DNA of 64,000 bases, taken from the NCBI GenBank assembly GCA_934178345.1, contig CAKPQG010000011.1, positions 1-64,000 of the forward strand, read 5' to 3'. This DNA comes from an uncultured Dialister sp. Lineage in GTDB: Bacteria > Bacillota > Negativicutes > Veillonellales > Dialisteraceae. Of the stretch, positions 46,110 to 54,793 are shown in pieces. Both the position numbers and the translations under genes were made by a program. Position 1 is the first letter of the stretch. The number at the start of each line of letters is the position of its first letter. The notes beneath the pieces are model-generated. The model did no database searches and had not been told where the DNA came from. It saw only the letters and a program-made list of their open reading frames with translations.

Positions 46110-46660
46110 ATGAAAGTATTGAAATATCACACGATTTACGCCGATCCTCCGTGGATGGAACGGGGGGGGGCGGCAGGATCAAGAGAGGCGCTGACCGCCA
46201 CTACCCGCTCATGAGTACGAAAGACATCATGGCGCTCGACGTCCCGAGCATCGCGGCGGAGGACTGTCACCTGTATCTCTGGGTGACGAATAACTTCCTC
46301 CCTGACGGGCTCAAGGTCATGGAAGCATGGGGGTTCCGCTACGTGACCATGATCATCTGGCTCAAAGACCGCGCTGGGCTGGGGCAGTATTTCCGGGGCA
46401 TCACCGAGAGCTGCCTCTTCGGGGTCAAGGGACATCCGCCCTTCAAGATCGGCGAGGACGGGAAGCGCTGCCAGGGGCTCACAGGATTCACCGCCCCGCG
46501 CACCATCCACAGCCGAAAGCCGGAAGAGATGCGCCGCATGATCGAGCGCGTATCCTACGGCCCCTACGTCGAGCTCTTCGCCAGAGAGCCGCATCCCGGA
46601 TGGGACGTGTGGGGGAATGAGGTTGAGGGAATCGCCCTCGGATCCGTATCGAAGAAGTGA
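46110..46660 (+). pseudogene. MT-A70-family DNA N6-adenine methyltransferase, frame broken at a G9 tract
   Basis: The start (ATG 46110, AGGAGG ahead) reads MKVLKYHTIYADPPWMERG with the catalytic DPPW. At a run of nine G (46162-46170) the frame runs into a stop at 46212-46214. The remainder of the family (GRIKRGADRHYPLMST, DCHLYLWVTNNFLPDGLK, LFGVKGHPPF, HSRKPEEMRRMIERVS, ELFAREPHPGWDVWGNE) continues in a second frame to 46660. Ten G would restore a 183-residue protein. It may be phase variable, a true mutation or a sequencing error. Such phage enzymes may protect phage DNA from host restriction. Confidence 0.85.
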
Positions 46661-46670
46661 GGTGAATCAC

Positions 46671-46937
46671 ATGACGGACGAAGAATGGAGCGAGAGAATC
46701 GCCAAAGAGAAGAAAGCCCGCGCAGAGGCGGTCGCCCTGCTCTGTCGAGCGCTGCAGGCGGCGGGCGTGCCGCTCTTATCACTGGAAATCATCGAGGACG
46801 GAAGCGACTGCACGGTCGAGGCAATGTTCAAATATGGAGCTCGCCATTGGGGAGTTCGCTATGCGGACATCAGCATGGACGCCCCGCACACAGCGCTCTG
46901 GGATATCATGCGCCAGATCCCGGAGCTCAGGAGGTAG
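46671..46937 (+). CDS. hypothetical early phage protein
   Basis: An 88-residue protein beginning MTDEEWSERIAKEKKARAEA with a helical N-terminus and a mixed C-terminal half. I do not recognise a family. ATG 46671 has GAGGTGAAT ahead. It lies 10 bases after the methyltransferase frame and 15 before the next gene, so it is in the early operon. Confidence 0.75.
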   Translation: MTDEEWSERIAKEKKARAEAVALLCRALQAAGVPLLSLEIIEDGSDCTVEAMFKYGARHWGVRYADISMDAPHTALWDIMRQIPELRR

Positions 46938-46952
46938 GAAGGAGGAAGCTAT

Positions 46953-47354
46953 ATGTGGGTCAACATCTCACAGGCTGCCAAGCTCACTGGTTACAAATAC
47001 AGTGAGATCCGGCGTCTTATATCAAAAGGCGCCTTCCCGTTTTACCACAACGGGAAGAAGGCCTTCAAGTTTGAGCTTGAAGACCTCAAGACCGCCATGA
47101 GGATGGAAATGGCGGCCACGCAGGCCGCCGCAAAGAAAAAGTGGGAAGAGCAGCAGCTGGGGGCGCGCCCCTTTGATTTCAAAGGAGGAATGACGCGCCT
47201 CAAGGCGGAGGCGAAAGTGGATAAGCGGAAGATCGCCGAAGAAAAGCGGCGTACCTGCCGCGTCATCAAAGGCGGTGACCGCGGGAATGAGTTCGACTTC
47301 CGCAGCCAGCTCAAACGGCTGCAAAAAGAGGCGTCGAAAAATGAGACTGCCTAG
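46953..47354 (+). CDS. excisionase/MerR-type HTH phage protein
   Basis: A 133-residue protein whose first 50 residues (NISQAAKLTGYKYSEIRRLI, FYHNGKKAFKFELEDLKTAM) match the winged-helix layout of excisionases and helix-turn-helix-17 proteins. The rest is charged and helical. It could help excision or regulate early genes. GGAGG precedes ATG 46953. Confidence 0.7.
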   Translation: MWVNISQAAKLTGYKYSEIRRLISKGAFPFYHNGKKAFKFELEDLKTAMRMEMAATQAAAKKKWEEQQLGARPFDFKGGMTRLKAEAKVDKRKIAEEKRRTCRVIKGGDRGNEFDFRSQLKRLQKEASKNETA

Positions 47355-47364
47355 GAGGAACGAA

Positions 47365-47709
47365 ATGAAAGAGAAAACAATGAGAGAAATGATCCTCGCT
47401 CAGCTGGGCGCGCTTCGTGCAGACGCGGGCGTCGAGCAGATCGCATGCAAAGATACCTGCGTCGGCGACTATCTGGCGGGTAAGACCGATGCTCTCGCCG
47501 TTGCCATGCAGATGTGGCAGTCGAAGGCGCGGATCGAAACCATGACGCAGTTTTTGCGTCATGAAGCAACCCGCAATATGAACCTTGCGGGAAGTGCCCG
47601 CTTGTGCTCGAAGGACACGATGGCTCGGATCTACGAGGGGAAAGCTGCCGGATACATGGCAGCTCAGCGAGTGGTCACCGAAATCAGGGAGGTGAATGAA
47701 CATGAGTGA
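47365..47709 (+). CDS. hypothetical phage protein
   Basis: A 114-residue, mostly helical protein with two cysteines (QIACKDTCVGDYLAG). TAGGAGG lies 6 bases ahead of ATG 47365; a longer frame starting at 47275 overlaps the previous gene. No family recognised. Confidence 0.7.
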   Translation: MKEKTMREMILAQLGALRADAGVEQIACKDTCVGDYLAGKTDALAVAMQMWQSKARIETMTQFLRHEATRNMNLAGSARLCSKDTMARIYEGKAAGYMAAQRVVTEIREVNEHE

Positions 47710-47899
47710 TGCTGAAGCAATCCAGGTAGTCCACGGCATGATGGCCGCCCGTGAACGCGAAGAGGCGAGAGCCGCGGTTGCGGCTCCTAAGCATGACGCC
47801 GGAGCCACGCGCCGGAGGTTCTGGAAGGAAGTCGCGATCTATCCGCTGACGTTGGTGTGCGCGCTGGCGTACACCCTGCTGATGGCGGTGGCTCAATAG
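47702..47899 (+). CDS. small phage membrane protein
   Basis: A 65-residue protein with a basic middle (ATRRRFWKEV) and one C-terminal membrane segment (about 46-63, IYPLTLVCALAYTLLMAV). GGGAGG lies 9 bases before ATG 47702, overlapping the previous gene. After it, two hairpins lie in the short gap: GAGCCTTGGCAG with CTGCTAAGGCTC, and GGCAGGAA with TTCCTGCC (47910-47972). Confidence 0.65.
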   Translation: MSDAEAIQVVHGMMAAREREEARAAVAAPKHDAGATRRRFWKEVAIYPLTLVCALAYTLLMAVAQ

Positions 47900-47995
47900 T
47901 AAGAAAAAGAGCCTTGGCAGCGGCTACTGCTAAGGCTCGGGCAGGAAGGTTTTGATACTCATTCCTGCCTCTATTATAGCAGAAATGGAGGAATC

Positions 47996-48187
47996 ATGGC
48001 AGAGCTTGAAAATCACATGGTGCTTGGTATTGGGTACTTCGATGAAGAAGCCGCCCGCCGCCGCCTTGAACGGGAAGAATACGAGATGGAGCACGCGGAT
48101 GACGCATGGGATGACTGGTTGGGAGGCGAGCCGATTGAACACGAAACGGAAGCGGATGTATCCGCATCAGTGCCGGATCTGCGGTAA
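47996..48187 (+). CDS. small acidic phage protein
   Basis: A 63-residue, strongly acidic protein (MAELENHMVLGIGYFDEEA ... DDAWDDWLGG). GGAGG precedes ATG 47996 at a good distance. It overlaps the following zinc-finger gene in another frame. No family recognised; small acidic early proteins can be host-protein inhibitors, but nothing shows that here. Confidence 0.6.
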   Translation: MAELENHMVLGIGYFDEEAARRRLEREEYEMEHADDAWDDWLGGEPIEHETEADVSASVPDLR

Positions 48188-48581
48188 GACTTACTACAAT
48201 TCGCGCGATAGCAAGAGTCAGGGCACCTGCTGTAAGCGATGCAGCATGATCTACGCAAACATCAGCCGCAGGCTGAAGCGGCACCCTCTGAGAGACGCAG
48301 CGGCGCTGATGAAGCACCTGCAGCTGATGCTCAAAACTATCGACCAGAAAATGTGCGATAGGCATCAGATGATCGATCTCATGTCTTCGTATGAGTGGGA
48401 CGTGTTGATTGAGCTCTGCGAGAGAGACTGGCCGTTTCTTGAGGGCTGCTCAGAGGAGGAGCTGGATGCGCTGGCTCAGCTGGTGGACGTGGCGGAAGAC
48501 CTGCTGGATCTTCCGGCGCAGATGCCACCCACCAAAATGCCAAGGGATGTTTATCGGGAATTTCTCGATGTGTTGTATTGA
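48135..48581 (+). CDS. phage protein with N-terminal Cys4 zinc motif
   Basis: A roughly 148-residue protein with CRICGKTYYNSRDSKSQGTC CKRC-type cysteines near the start and a helical acidic C-terminal half. I place the start at TTG 48135, which has GGGAGG 8 bases ahead; ATG 48156 is the alternative. A much longer frame from 47952 overlaps the previous gene without a site and is rejected. Function unknown. Confidence 0.6.
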   Translation: MNTKRKRMYPHQCRICGKTYYNSRDSKSQGTCCKRCSMIYANISRRLKRHPLRDAAALMKHLQLMLKTIDQKMCDRHQMIDLMSSYEWDVLIELCERDWPFLEGCSEEELDALAQLVDVAEDLLDLPAQMPPTKMPRDVYREFLDVLY

Positions 48582-48593
48582 AAGGAGAAATCA

Positions 48594-49088
48594 ATGGCTA
48601 CATTGTATGAAATCGATGAGAAGCTGGCAAATATCTTTGTCACCCCGGAAGGCACTGCCGTAGACGGCAGCACTGGGGAAGTACTGGACACAAAAGTCCT
48701 AGATGATCTCGAGATGGAGAAATGGTCCAAGGTGGATAACATCTGCCGGTATATCAAGAATCTCCAGTCGGATATCGAGCAGTACAAAGAAGAAGTAGAC
48801 AAGCTGACGGCGAGAGCCGTGTCGGCGCAGAAGAAGCTAGAGAGCCTTAAAACCTATCTGGCCATGCATCTGGAAGCGGGCAAGAAGGCGGATGTGCCTA
48901 GTGCGCAGATCCGCTGGAGAAAGTCCGTGACGGTATCCATCCCGGATGAGAATATGGTCCCCATGTGCTTCATGAAGCAGGTCATCACGACCAAGCCGGA
49001 CAAGCTGGCCATCAAAGAGCTTCTCAAAGCAGGGAAGGCCGTCCCCGGTGCTTCTTTGGAAGAAAAACAGAATCTGTCTATTAAGTGA
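48594..49088 (+). CDS. siphovirus Gp157-family protein
   Basis: A 164-residue protein with the layout of the Sipho_Gp157 family: MATLYEIDEKLANIF at the start, KVDNICRYIKNLQSDIEQYKEE coiled coil, then IRWRKSVTVSIPDE and KELLKAGKAVPGASLEEKQNLSIK at the end. Family members have been associated with resistance or DNA metabolism in Streptococcus phages, without a firm mechanism. AAAGGAG precedes ATG 48594. It lies directly before a recombination-type ATPase, a common early-phage order. Confidence 0.85.
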   Translation: MATLYEIDEKLANIFVTPEGTAVDGSTGEVLDTKVLDDLEMEKWSKVDNICRYIKNLQSDIEQYKEEVDKLTARAVSAQKKLESLKTYLAMHLEAGKKADVPSAQIRWRKSVTVSIPDENMVPMCFMKQVITTKPDKLAIKELLKAGKAVPGASLEEKQNLSIK

Positions 49089-49135
49089 TAGCCATCCGGC
49101 GATTCACTTTTAGAAATACATCATAGGAGGTATGT

Positions 49136-50224
49136 ATGCTTACCATCAACAAGGGTATCCAGCAGAGTGCCGTCAAGGTCGTGGTGTACGGCGTGGAGGG
49201 CATCGGGAAGACGACTTTCGCCAGCCATTTCCCCGCGCCGCTTTTCCTCGACCTGGACCGCGGCAGCCGCCGGATGGATGTCGATCGCATCGATTCCATT
49301 CAGGACTGGCCCGCTCTCATGGGTACGCTGGACCAGATCCAGCGCGACCCATCGCTTCCCTATTCGACGATCGTCATCGACACGGCAGATATGGCGGCAA
49401 AACTGGCGAGTGCCTACATCTGCAAGGCAAACGGCAACAAGAAGAGTATCGAAGAATTCAGCTACGGCAAGGGCTATGTGATCCTCGCCGAAGAATTCTC
49501 AAAGCTCTTGGTCAATGCGGAGGTGCTGGTGAATATGGGCTTCAATGTCGTATTCCTGGCACACGCGATGCAGCGGACGGTCACCCGCCCGGATGATACC
49601 GGGAGCTATGACCACTGGGAGATGAAGCTCCCCGGGAGCAAGAACAATTCACTGGGGGCTCTTCTCAAAGAGTGGGCGGATCTCTTACTCTTCGCGGACT
49701 ACAAAGTCATCATCCGGCAGGGCGCGGACGGCAAAGGGAAGGCGGCAGGCGGCCAGCGGAGAATGCGCGCGACGCACACGCCGTTCGCGGACGCTAAGAA
49801 CCGCTTCGGCCTCGCAGATATTCTGGATTTTGACTTCAAGGAAATCCAGTCTATCATCCCCACCCGTCCTACCACGCCGCCGAAAACCACCATGGAAAAG
49901 GCGTATCAGGCGAAGAAGAAGGTGCAGAAGGGAATCACACCTAAAGCGGCGGCGAAGCCCGCAGAAGCGAAGCCAGCCCCGTCCACGAATGTGTATGACG
50001 AGCTCGCCCGTCTGATGGCGCTCGGTGTATCGGAAGCAGACCCTTCACCGATCACGGAAGGAGAGCTGCTGAAAGCCATCCGCGAAGTAGACCCTAACGA
50101 GCCCGCAGCCAAAGCAGAGAATCTTGCAAAGATCCCATCGGACTATGTAGAAGCACTCGTCAAGCCGGATACCTGGACGGGATTCAAATACTATGTACTG
50201 AACAATCTCCGCACTCCGTTTTAA
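49136..50224 (+). CDS. Sak4-like phage recombination ATPase
   Basis: A 362-residue RecA-fold ATPase with Walker A in YGVEGIGKTTFAS (about residues 20-28) and Walker B-like IVIDTADMAAKL. The C-terminal third is Ala/Lys/Pro-rich. Proteins of this AAA_24/Sak4 kind support single-strand annealing recombination and are found beside an SSB-like gene, as here (the next gene). AGGAGG is 5 bases before ATG 49136. Confidence 0.82.
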   Translation: MLTINKGIQQSAVKVVVYGVEGIGKTTFASHFPAPLFLDLDRGSRRMDVDRIDSIQDWPALMGTLDQIQRDPSLPYSTIVIDTADMAAKLASAYICKANGNKKSIEEFSYGKGYVILAEEFSKLLVNAEVLVNMGFNVVFLAHAMQRTVTRPDDTGSYDHWEMKLPGSKNNSLGALLKEWADLLLFADYKVIIRQGADGKGKAAGGQRRMRATHTPFADAKNRFGLADILDFDFKEIQSIIPTRPTTPPKTTMEKAYQAKKKVQKGITPKAAAKPAEAKPAPSTNVYDELARLMALGVSEADPSPITEGELLKAIREVDPNEPAAKAENLAKIPSDYVEALVKPDTWTGFKYYVLNNLRTPF

Positions 50225-50325
50225 TTTATAACCACGATTTCTGTTTGTAATCCTGATTTTGAGAGATTTTTTTCTCAATTTCCACATATTAAGTTACGAA
50301 TTTTACATTTTAGGAGGAACATACT

Positions 50326-50811
50326 ATGCCGAATTTTGGACAGTTTGGAAATGTTACGCCGGATACCGAGAAAGAAAAGGCAATGGTGGTTACTGGATTT
50401 TCCAGTTTTACGGACGATGATTTCAAGGATAAGGGAGGTCTCTTCGACCCCATCCCGAAAGGCCGTTACCACTTCGTGGTCTATGACTGCCAGACCGGCT
50501 TTACGAAGAAGGACAACACGCTCATGAAGACCATCCTGATGGACATCCATCACGAAGACGGAACAAAGACGCGCCTTACAGATTACTTGGTCTACAAGAG
50601 CAACCAGAAGTGGAAATTCGCCTGCTTCTTCGATGCCATCGGTCTTGGTGATGCGCTCAAGGAGAACGGCATCGGCGGTGCAGATGACCCGCTCTGGACG
50701 ACCGCCGTAGGGCAGGAAGGCGAATTTGAAATCGATAATGAAACGTCCGAGTGGAACGGCAAGCAGACCACGCGCAATGTCATCAAGAAGTACTACAAAC
50801 CCGAACGGTAA
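50326..50811 (+). CDS. DUF669-like phage protein, probably SSB-like
   Basis: A 161-residue protein (FDPIPKGRYHFVVYDCQTGF, KTRLTDYLVYKSNQKWKFACFFDAIGL) with the layout of DUF669 proteins, often encoded between a Sak4-like ATPase and a helicase and proposed to bind single-stranded DNA. TAGGAGG precedes ATG 50326. The 100-base gap ahead is A/T-rich. Confidence 0.75.
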   Translation: MPNFGQFGNVTPDTEKEKAMVVTGFSSFTDDDFKDKGGLFDPIPKGRYHFVVYDCQTGFTKKDNTLMKTILMDIHHEDGTKTRLTDYLVYKSNQKWKFACFFDAIGLGDALKENGIGGADDPLWTTAVGQEGEFEIDNETSEWNGKQTTRNVIKKYYKPER

Positions 50812-50817
50812 ACGGTT

Positions 50818-52872
50818 ATGAGTAAGATCGATCTAGTGCCGCTCTTGGCCTTCATCGACCCAGACTACAGCTATGAACGATGGATCCAAGTGGGCATGGC
50901 TCTCCAGAAGGAGGGCTATCCCCTGTCTGTCTGGGAAGCGTGGAGCCGCAGGGGCGGGAAGTTCCATGAAGGGGAATGCGTCAAGAAGTGGCAGTCTTTC
51001 CATGAAGACCGCGAGCAGCCAGTCACCGGTGCCGTCATCACCCAGTGGGCGAAGGAAGGCGGGTGGAAGCCTGCCGGGCGGAAGGAAGGACCGGGCTGTG
51101 CCGTGACGGGGTTCACCTTCACGGACGCGGACTTCCTGATCGATCCATCGACGGTCGAGCCGGAAGATTTTCTTGAGCCAAGCGATGAGAAATGGGACCC
51201 GAAAGGGGACCTCATCTCCTATCTGCAGGCGCTCTTCAAGCCGGAGGAGTATGTCGGACTTGCAGTGAATTCCTTCCTGGCTAAGGACGGAAAATGGAAG
51301 CCTGTCGACAATGGCCAGTGTAAGCGAACGTGCGGGGAGATCGTCGAGGCGCTGAAGCATGCCGAAAAGATGTCCAGTGCCATCGGCAGTCTGCAGAATG
51401 AAGCAGCGGGCGCGTGGATCCGCATCAATCCGCTGGACGGTGAGGGAGCTAAGAATGCGAATGTCACTGATTATCGCTATGCGCTGGTGGAGTCGGACAC
51501 GCTGCCTCTTGGCAAGCAGCTGGCACTCATCCGCCAGATGCAGCTGCCATGCGCTGCCATCGTCTACTCCGGCGGGAAGTCGGTGCATGCCATCGTCCAT
51601 GTCGATGCCGCGACACAGAAGGAATACTATGAGCGCGTCGCCCATATGTATGACATCTGCAACAAGAACGGCTTCAAAGTCGATGAGCAGAACAAGAACC
51701 CGTCCCGCCTGTCCCGCATGCCGGGCGTCACGCGGAACGGCAAGAAGCAGTTTCTGATCGGCGTCAATCAGGGGCAGAAGGACTATCTTGCATGGCTCGC
51801 ATGGATGGAGGAGCAGCAGGATGACCTGCCGCCTTTCCTCCCGCTCAATACGGTCATCGATGACCCGCCGCCTCTGAACCCTGTCTTGATCGACGGCATC
51901 CTCCGTCTGGGGCACAAGGCTATCCTGACAGGTCCCTCGAAGGCGGGGAAGTCCTTTTGGCTGATGCAGCTGGCACTTGCCATTGCGTCCGGCGGCGAGT
52001 TTCTGGGATGGGGATGCCGGAAGGGAAAAGTCCTCTATATCAATCTGGAAATCGACGAGAAGTCTTTCATCGACCGACTGGAGCACATCTATAGGGCGAA
52101 GAATATGCCGATGCATCCAAGCTCCAGCAATCTCATCGTGTGGGATCTTCGGGGCAAGGCGCTCCCGATGGATAAGTTGGCAAAGATCATCGTCCGGCGG
52201 TGCAAGGACATGCACCTCGCAGCGATCATCGTCGACCCCATTTACAAAGTCATTACAGGCGATGAGAACGCTGCCAGCGATATGGCGTACTTCGGGAACC
52301 AGTTCGACTACATCTGCCGCGAGCTGGGATGCTCTGTCATCTACTGCCACCATCACTCCAAGGGCGCGCAGGGCGGGAAACGTGCCACCGACCGCGGCAG
52401 CGGCTCGGGCGTCTTCTCCCGCGACGCAGATGCCATCATCGACCTGACGGCGATCGAGCTGAAAGAGGAGGAAAAGGATCAGTATGGGTGCGACGTCGCT
52501 TACTGCTGTACCTGCATCCTTCGTGAATTCAAGACGCCGAAGCCGAAAGCCATCCTCTTCCAGTACCCGATCCACGTACTCGCTCCGGATATCGATCCGA
52601 AGCGCACTGAAGGCAGCATCGAAGGAAACCGCGTCAAGGGGAACATCACCCAGACGCAGAACCGGAACGACCGCTATGAAGAATTCATCCGGACGCTGGA
52701 GCATCATCTCGCTAATGGGGATGTGGTGAATCAGAACAATCTGGCAGATGAGATGCAGATTTCTGCATCAACAATTCGCCGTTACTTGAAACAGGCAAAT
52801 GAACCTGTTCAAGTTTACGAAGTAACGGCGGGACGAAGTGGGCGAATCCGACGGCTCGATGAGCACAACTAA
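50818..52872 (+). CDS. phage primase-helicase: PriCT plus RepA-like AAA ATPase
   Basis: A 684-residue replication protein. Residues about 1-85 are a PriCT-2-like domain (DYSYERWIQVGMALQKEGYP, WEAWSRRGGKF). About 175-330 resemble a primase/polymerase-like part (AAIVYSGGKSVHAIVHVDAA, SRLSRMPGVTR). About 365-560 are an AAA_25/RepA helicase with LTGPSKAGKSFWLMQLALAI and IIVDPIYKV, CHHHSKGAQGGKRATDRGSG. A winged-helix-like tail ends the protein. It would initiate phage DNA replication. The start is 6 bases after the previous stop with a weak ribosome site, so translation may be coupled. Confidence 0.82.
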   Translation: MSKIDLVPLLAFIDPDYSYERWIQVGMALQKEGYPLSVWEAWSRRGGKFHEGECVKKWQSFHEDREQPVTGAVITQWAKEGGWKPAGRKEGPGCAVTGFTFTDADFLIDPSTVEPEDFLEPSDEKWDPKGDLISYLQALFKPEEYVGLAVNSFLAKDGKWKPVDNGQCKRTCGEIVEALKHAEKMSSAIGSLQNEAAGAWIRINPLDGEGAKNANVTDYRYALVESDTLPLGKQLALIRQMQLPCAAIVYSGGKSVHAIVHVDAATQKEYYERVAHMYDICNKNGFKVDEQNKNPSRLSRMPGVTRNGKKQFLIGVNQGQKDYLAWLAWMEEQQDDLPPFLPLNTVIDDPPPLNPVLIDGILRLGHKAILTGPSKAGKSFWLMQLALAIASGGEFLGWGCRKGKVLYINLEIDEKSFIDRLEHIYRAKNMPMHPSSSNLIVWDLRGKALPMDKLAKIIVRRCKDMHLAAIIVDPIYKVITGDENAASDMAYFGNQFDYICRELGCSVIYCHHHSKGAQGGKRATDRGSGSGVFSRDADAIIDLTAIELKEEEKDQYGCDVAYCCTCILREFKTPKPKAILFQYPIHVLAPDIDPKRTEGSIEGNRVKGNITQTQNRNDRYEEFIRTLEHHLANGDVVNQNNLADEMQISASTIRRYLKQANEPVQVYEVTAGRSGRIRRLDEHN

Positions 52873-53007
52873 ACCCTACCATAAACCCTACCAACTCTAT
52901 ATAGAAAATATATGTAATGGTAGGGTTTCATCTCACGCGGTGAATGGGGGTGTAAGGGTGGGTGTTCCTTAACATACACACCCACCCCTTCCACCCCTTC
53001 ACTCACC
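52871..53007. repeat. iteron-like and palindromic repeats after the primase-helicase
   Basis: AAACCCTACCA occurs at 52871-52881 and 52883-52893 and inverted at 52918-52928, around an A/T-rich centre. A second, larger imperfect palindrome (GGTGAATGGGGGTGTAAGGG ... and its complement, 52939-53007) follows. There is no T run, so a simple terminator is unlikely. The position next to the replication gene suggests an origin. Confidence 0.5.
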
Positions 53008-53108
53008 GGAAAAAGAGTTTTCTGGATTTAGGCGCAGTTTTTATGATAGCAAATCAGCCGATTTTGTAAGCAGTCAGAAAAATACAGATTTGTATTTTAG
53101 GAGGAATC

Positions 53109-53465
53109 ATGACAGAACAACAGATGTATGAGATCATCGCGAAGAAAGCGGATGAAATGAAAGCTCTTATACCAGGAACAAAAGAAGTCCTCATCGCGGT
53201 TAGTGGCGAGTATGGGTGCGAGACTTTGGTAGACGCCAAAGATCGGGGGGAGCTCGTGGCTGCCTTCTTGTCTATTGCAAGCTCAGCGGCTGCGGCTCTC
53301 ATTGCGGCAGATCATCCTGATGTGAAAGGGATCCCTCTGGAGAGCCCAGCAAATAAGTACACGTATATGTTCCTGAATCTTATGAGTGCGACGGTCGCAC
53401 AGGCTCTAGGCATCAGCGCTGAAGAACATATGGATGCGGCCGCACATTGCAAAGAACTGCTCTAG
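53109..53465 (+). CDS. hypothetical phage protein
   Basis: A 118-residue protein with a helical Ala-rich centre (FLSIASSAAAALIAADHPD) that is probably a packed helix, not a membrane segment. TAGGAGG is 5 bases before ATG 53109. No family recognised. Confidence 0.65.
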   Translation: MTEQQMYEIIAKKADEMKALIPGTKEVLIAVSGEYGCETLVDAKDRGELVAAFLSIASSAAAALIAADHPDVKGIPLESPANKYTYMFLNLMSATVAQALGISAEEHMDAAAHCKELL

Positions 53466-53476
53466 GGGGGGCAGTC

Positions 53477-53734
53477 ATGCGAAGCATTCTTGTGAAGGGC
53501 GCTGACCGCGTCGAGCTGACGATCCGAAGCTATACGGACCGGACGGGGCGGACGCCGAAGAAAAAAGTATTGCTGCAGATCCATCGCTACATAGAGAAGG
53601 ATGATAAATGGACGAACAAAGATATCCCGTGCAAGAGCGAGGCAGAGGCTTTGATGAAAATGCGAGAAGTCAATCAGTATTGGATAGAATTTCACGGTTA
53701 TACAGTTACACATGAGAGGAATGAAGAACCATGA
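53477..53734 (+). CDS. hypothetical phage protein
   Basis: An 85-residue basic protein (MRSILVKGADRVELTIRSYT, RTPKKKVLLQIHRYIEKDD). GGGGGG precedes ATG 53477. It overlaps the next gene by 4 bases. No family recognised. Confidence 0.6.
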   Translation: MRSILVKGADRVELTIRSYTDRTGRTPKKKVLLQIHRYIEKDDKWTNKDIPCKSEAEALMKMREVNQYWIEFHGYTVTHERNEEP

Positions 53735-54030
53735 TTATTATTCAGACAGAAGATGGAGCTATCGTCACGAACCCGAGAGAAATCTATATCGACAAGGATC
53801 TGGACGGGCATCTGCATATCTACGCGGACTTGTCCAACACAGACCGTATCAAAGCTGTAAAGCTGACAGTGTTCAGCTATTCAAAGAATGAATTGGGGAA
53901 GATGCTTGAAAAGCTGTATCAGAAAATGGACGACTGGCTTTTCATGAGCGATTGTCCGCATTACGTCACCAGCATGAAAGAGATACTGGATATGGCGAAG
54001 CAGGATCGCAGGGAGGCGTCTCATGACTGA
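53731..54030 (+). CDS. hypothetical phage protein
   Basis: A 99-residue protein (MIIIQTEDGAIVTNPREIYI ... LGKMLEKLYQKMDDWLF). The ATG overlaps the previous stop, and GAGGAATGAAG serves as ribosome site. No family recognised. Confidence 0.65.
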   Translation: MIIIQTEDGAIVTNPREIYIDKDLDGHLHIYADLSNTDRIKAVKLTVFSYSKNELGKMLEKLYQKMDDWLFMSDCPHYVTSMKEILDMAKQDRREASHD

Positions 54031-54244
54031 CTGGGAGATCCTGCTCTTTGTCTGCATCGTCGGGATGGGGCTGCTGGTAACGATTGCTTTCCTCTTCGGA
54101 AAGATTGGGGATCTTTGGCTGGCCGTCGCCGACTTGCAGGACGACCAGCGGGAAGTGGCACGCGACCTGATGGTCTTAAAGACAGAGGTGGATGCTATGG
54201 CAGCGCGAGAAGCGGAAAGACTGAGGGGGGAGAGGATCTCATGA
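54023..54244 (+). CDS. small phage membrane protein with coiled coil
   Basis: A 73-residue protein with an N-terminal membrane segment (about 5-26, ILLFVCIVGMGLLVTIAFLF) and a charged helical tail. It overlaps the genes on both sides (ATGA-type at the right). Confidence 0.6.
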   Translation: MTDWEILLFVCIVGMGLLVTIAFLFGKIGDLWLAVADLQDDQREVARDLMVLKTEVDAMAAREAERLRGERIS

Positions 54245-54345
54245 GCAGTACGGTGTGGTTCTTCGTTGGTGTGCTGACGGGCTCGCTGGTGGCGACTGCT
54301 GCCATCCTTCTTACCGTCGAATGGTTACTCAGGAGGAAGCGATGA
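54241..54345 (+). CDS. 34-residue phage membrane peptide
   Basis: MSSTVWFFVGVLTGSLVATA and a basic LLRRKR end: one membrane helix. The start ATG overlaps the preceding TGA, with GGGGGAGAGG ahead; it also overlaps the rusA start region by 4 bases. Short but supported by its coupling to both neighbours. Confidence 0.5.
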   Translation: MSSTVWFFVGVLTGSLVATAAILLTVEWLLRRKR

Positions 54346-54758
54346 GTATGGTATATTTCTTCGTGCCGGGTAAGGTACAGGGCAAAGCAAGACCGCGGTT
54401 CTCTTCACGAAGCGGGACTGTCTACACGCCGGGCAGAACAAAGTCTTATGAACGGCAGATCGCAGAAGCTTATGAAGCACAGCACGGGCCCTGCTTTGAT
54501 GGGGCTGTGACGGTCGTGATCGAGGCGGTCTTTCCGATCCCGAAGTCCTGGACGCGGGCAAAGAAGGCAGAGGCGCTGGCGGGAAAACTTACGCCGGGGA
54601 AACCAGACATCGACAACATTCTAAAGGTGGTGCTCGACGGACTGAACGGCATCACCTATGAAGACGATAAGCAAGTAGTTCTGACTCAGTGCAAAAAAGT
54701 TTATGCAGACACAACCCGTCCCGCGGGGCTGCGGGTGTACGTCCATTCAAACGGATAA
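54342..54758 (+). CDS. RusA-family Holliday junction resolvase
   Basis: A 138-residue RusA-like nuclease that cuts Holliday junctions in phage recombination/replication. It has VPGKVQGKARPRFSSRSG near the start and the catalytic Asp cluster in KPDIDNILKVVLDGLNG, then YEDDKQV. AGGAGG is 5 bases before ATG 54342. Confidence 0.9.
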   Translation: MSMVYFFVPGKVQGKARPRFSSRSGTVYTPGRTKSYERQIAEAYEAQHGPCFDGAVTVVIEAVFPIPKSWTRAKKAEALAGKLTPGKPDIDNILKVVLDGLNGITYEDDKQVVLTQCKKVYADTTRPAGLRVYVHSNG

Positions 54759-54793
54759 TGCAAACGGATATTATTAACAAGGAGGGACTAAGC

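Noticed and set aside
47952..48134. N-terminal extension of the zinc-motif phage gene
   Set aside because: It overlaps a small acidic gene that has its own good ribosome site, and the encoded sequence is not protein-like.
50833..52707. 624-codon frame antisense to the phage primase-helicase
   Set aside because: Shadow of a clear replication gene; no motifs.
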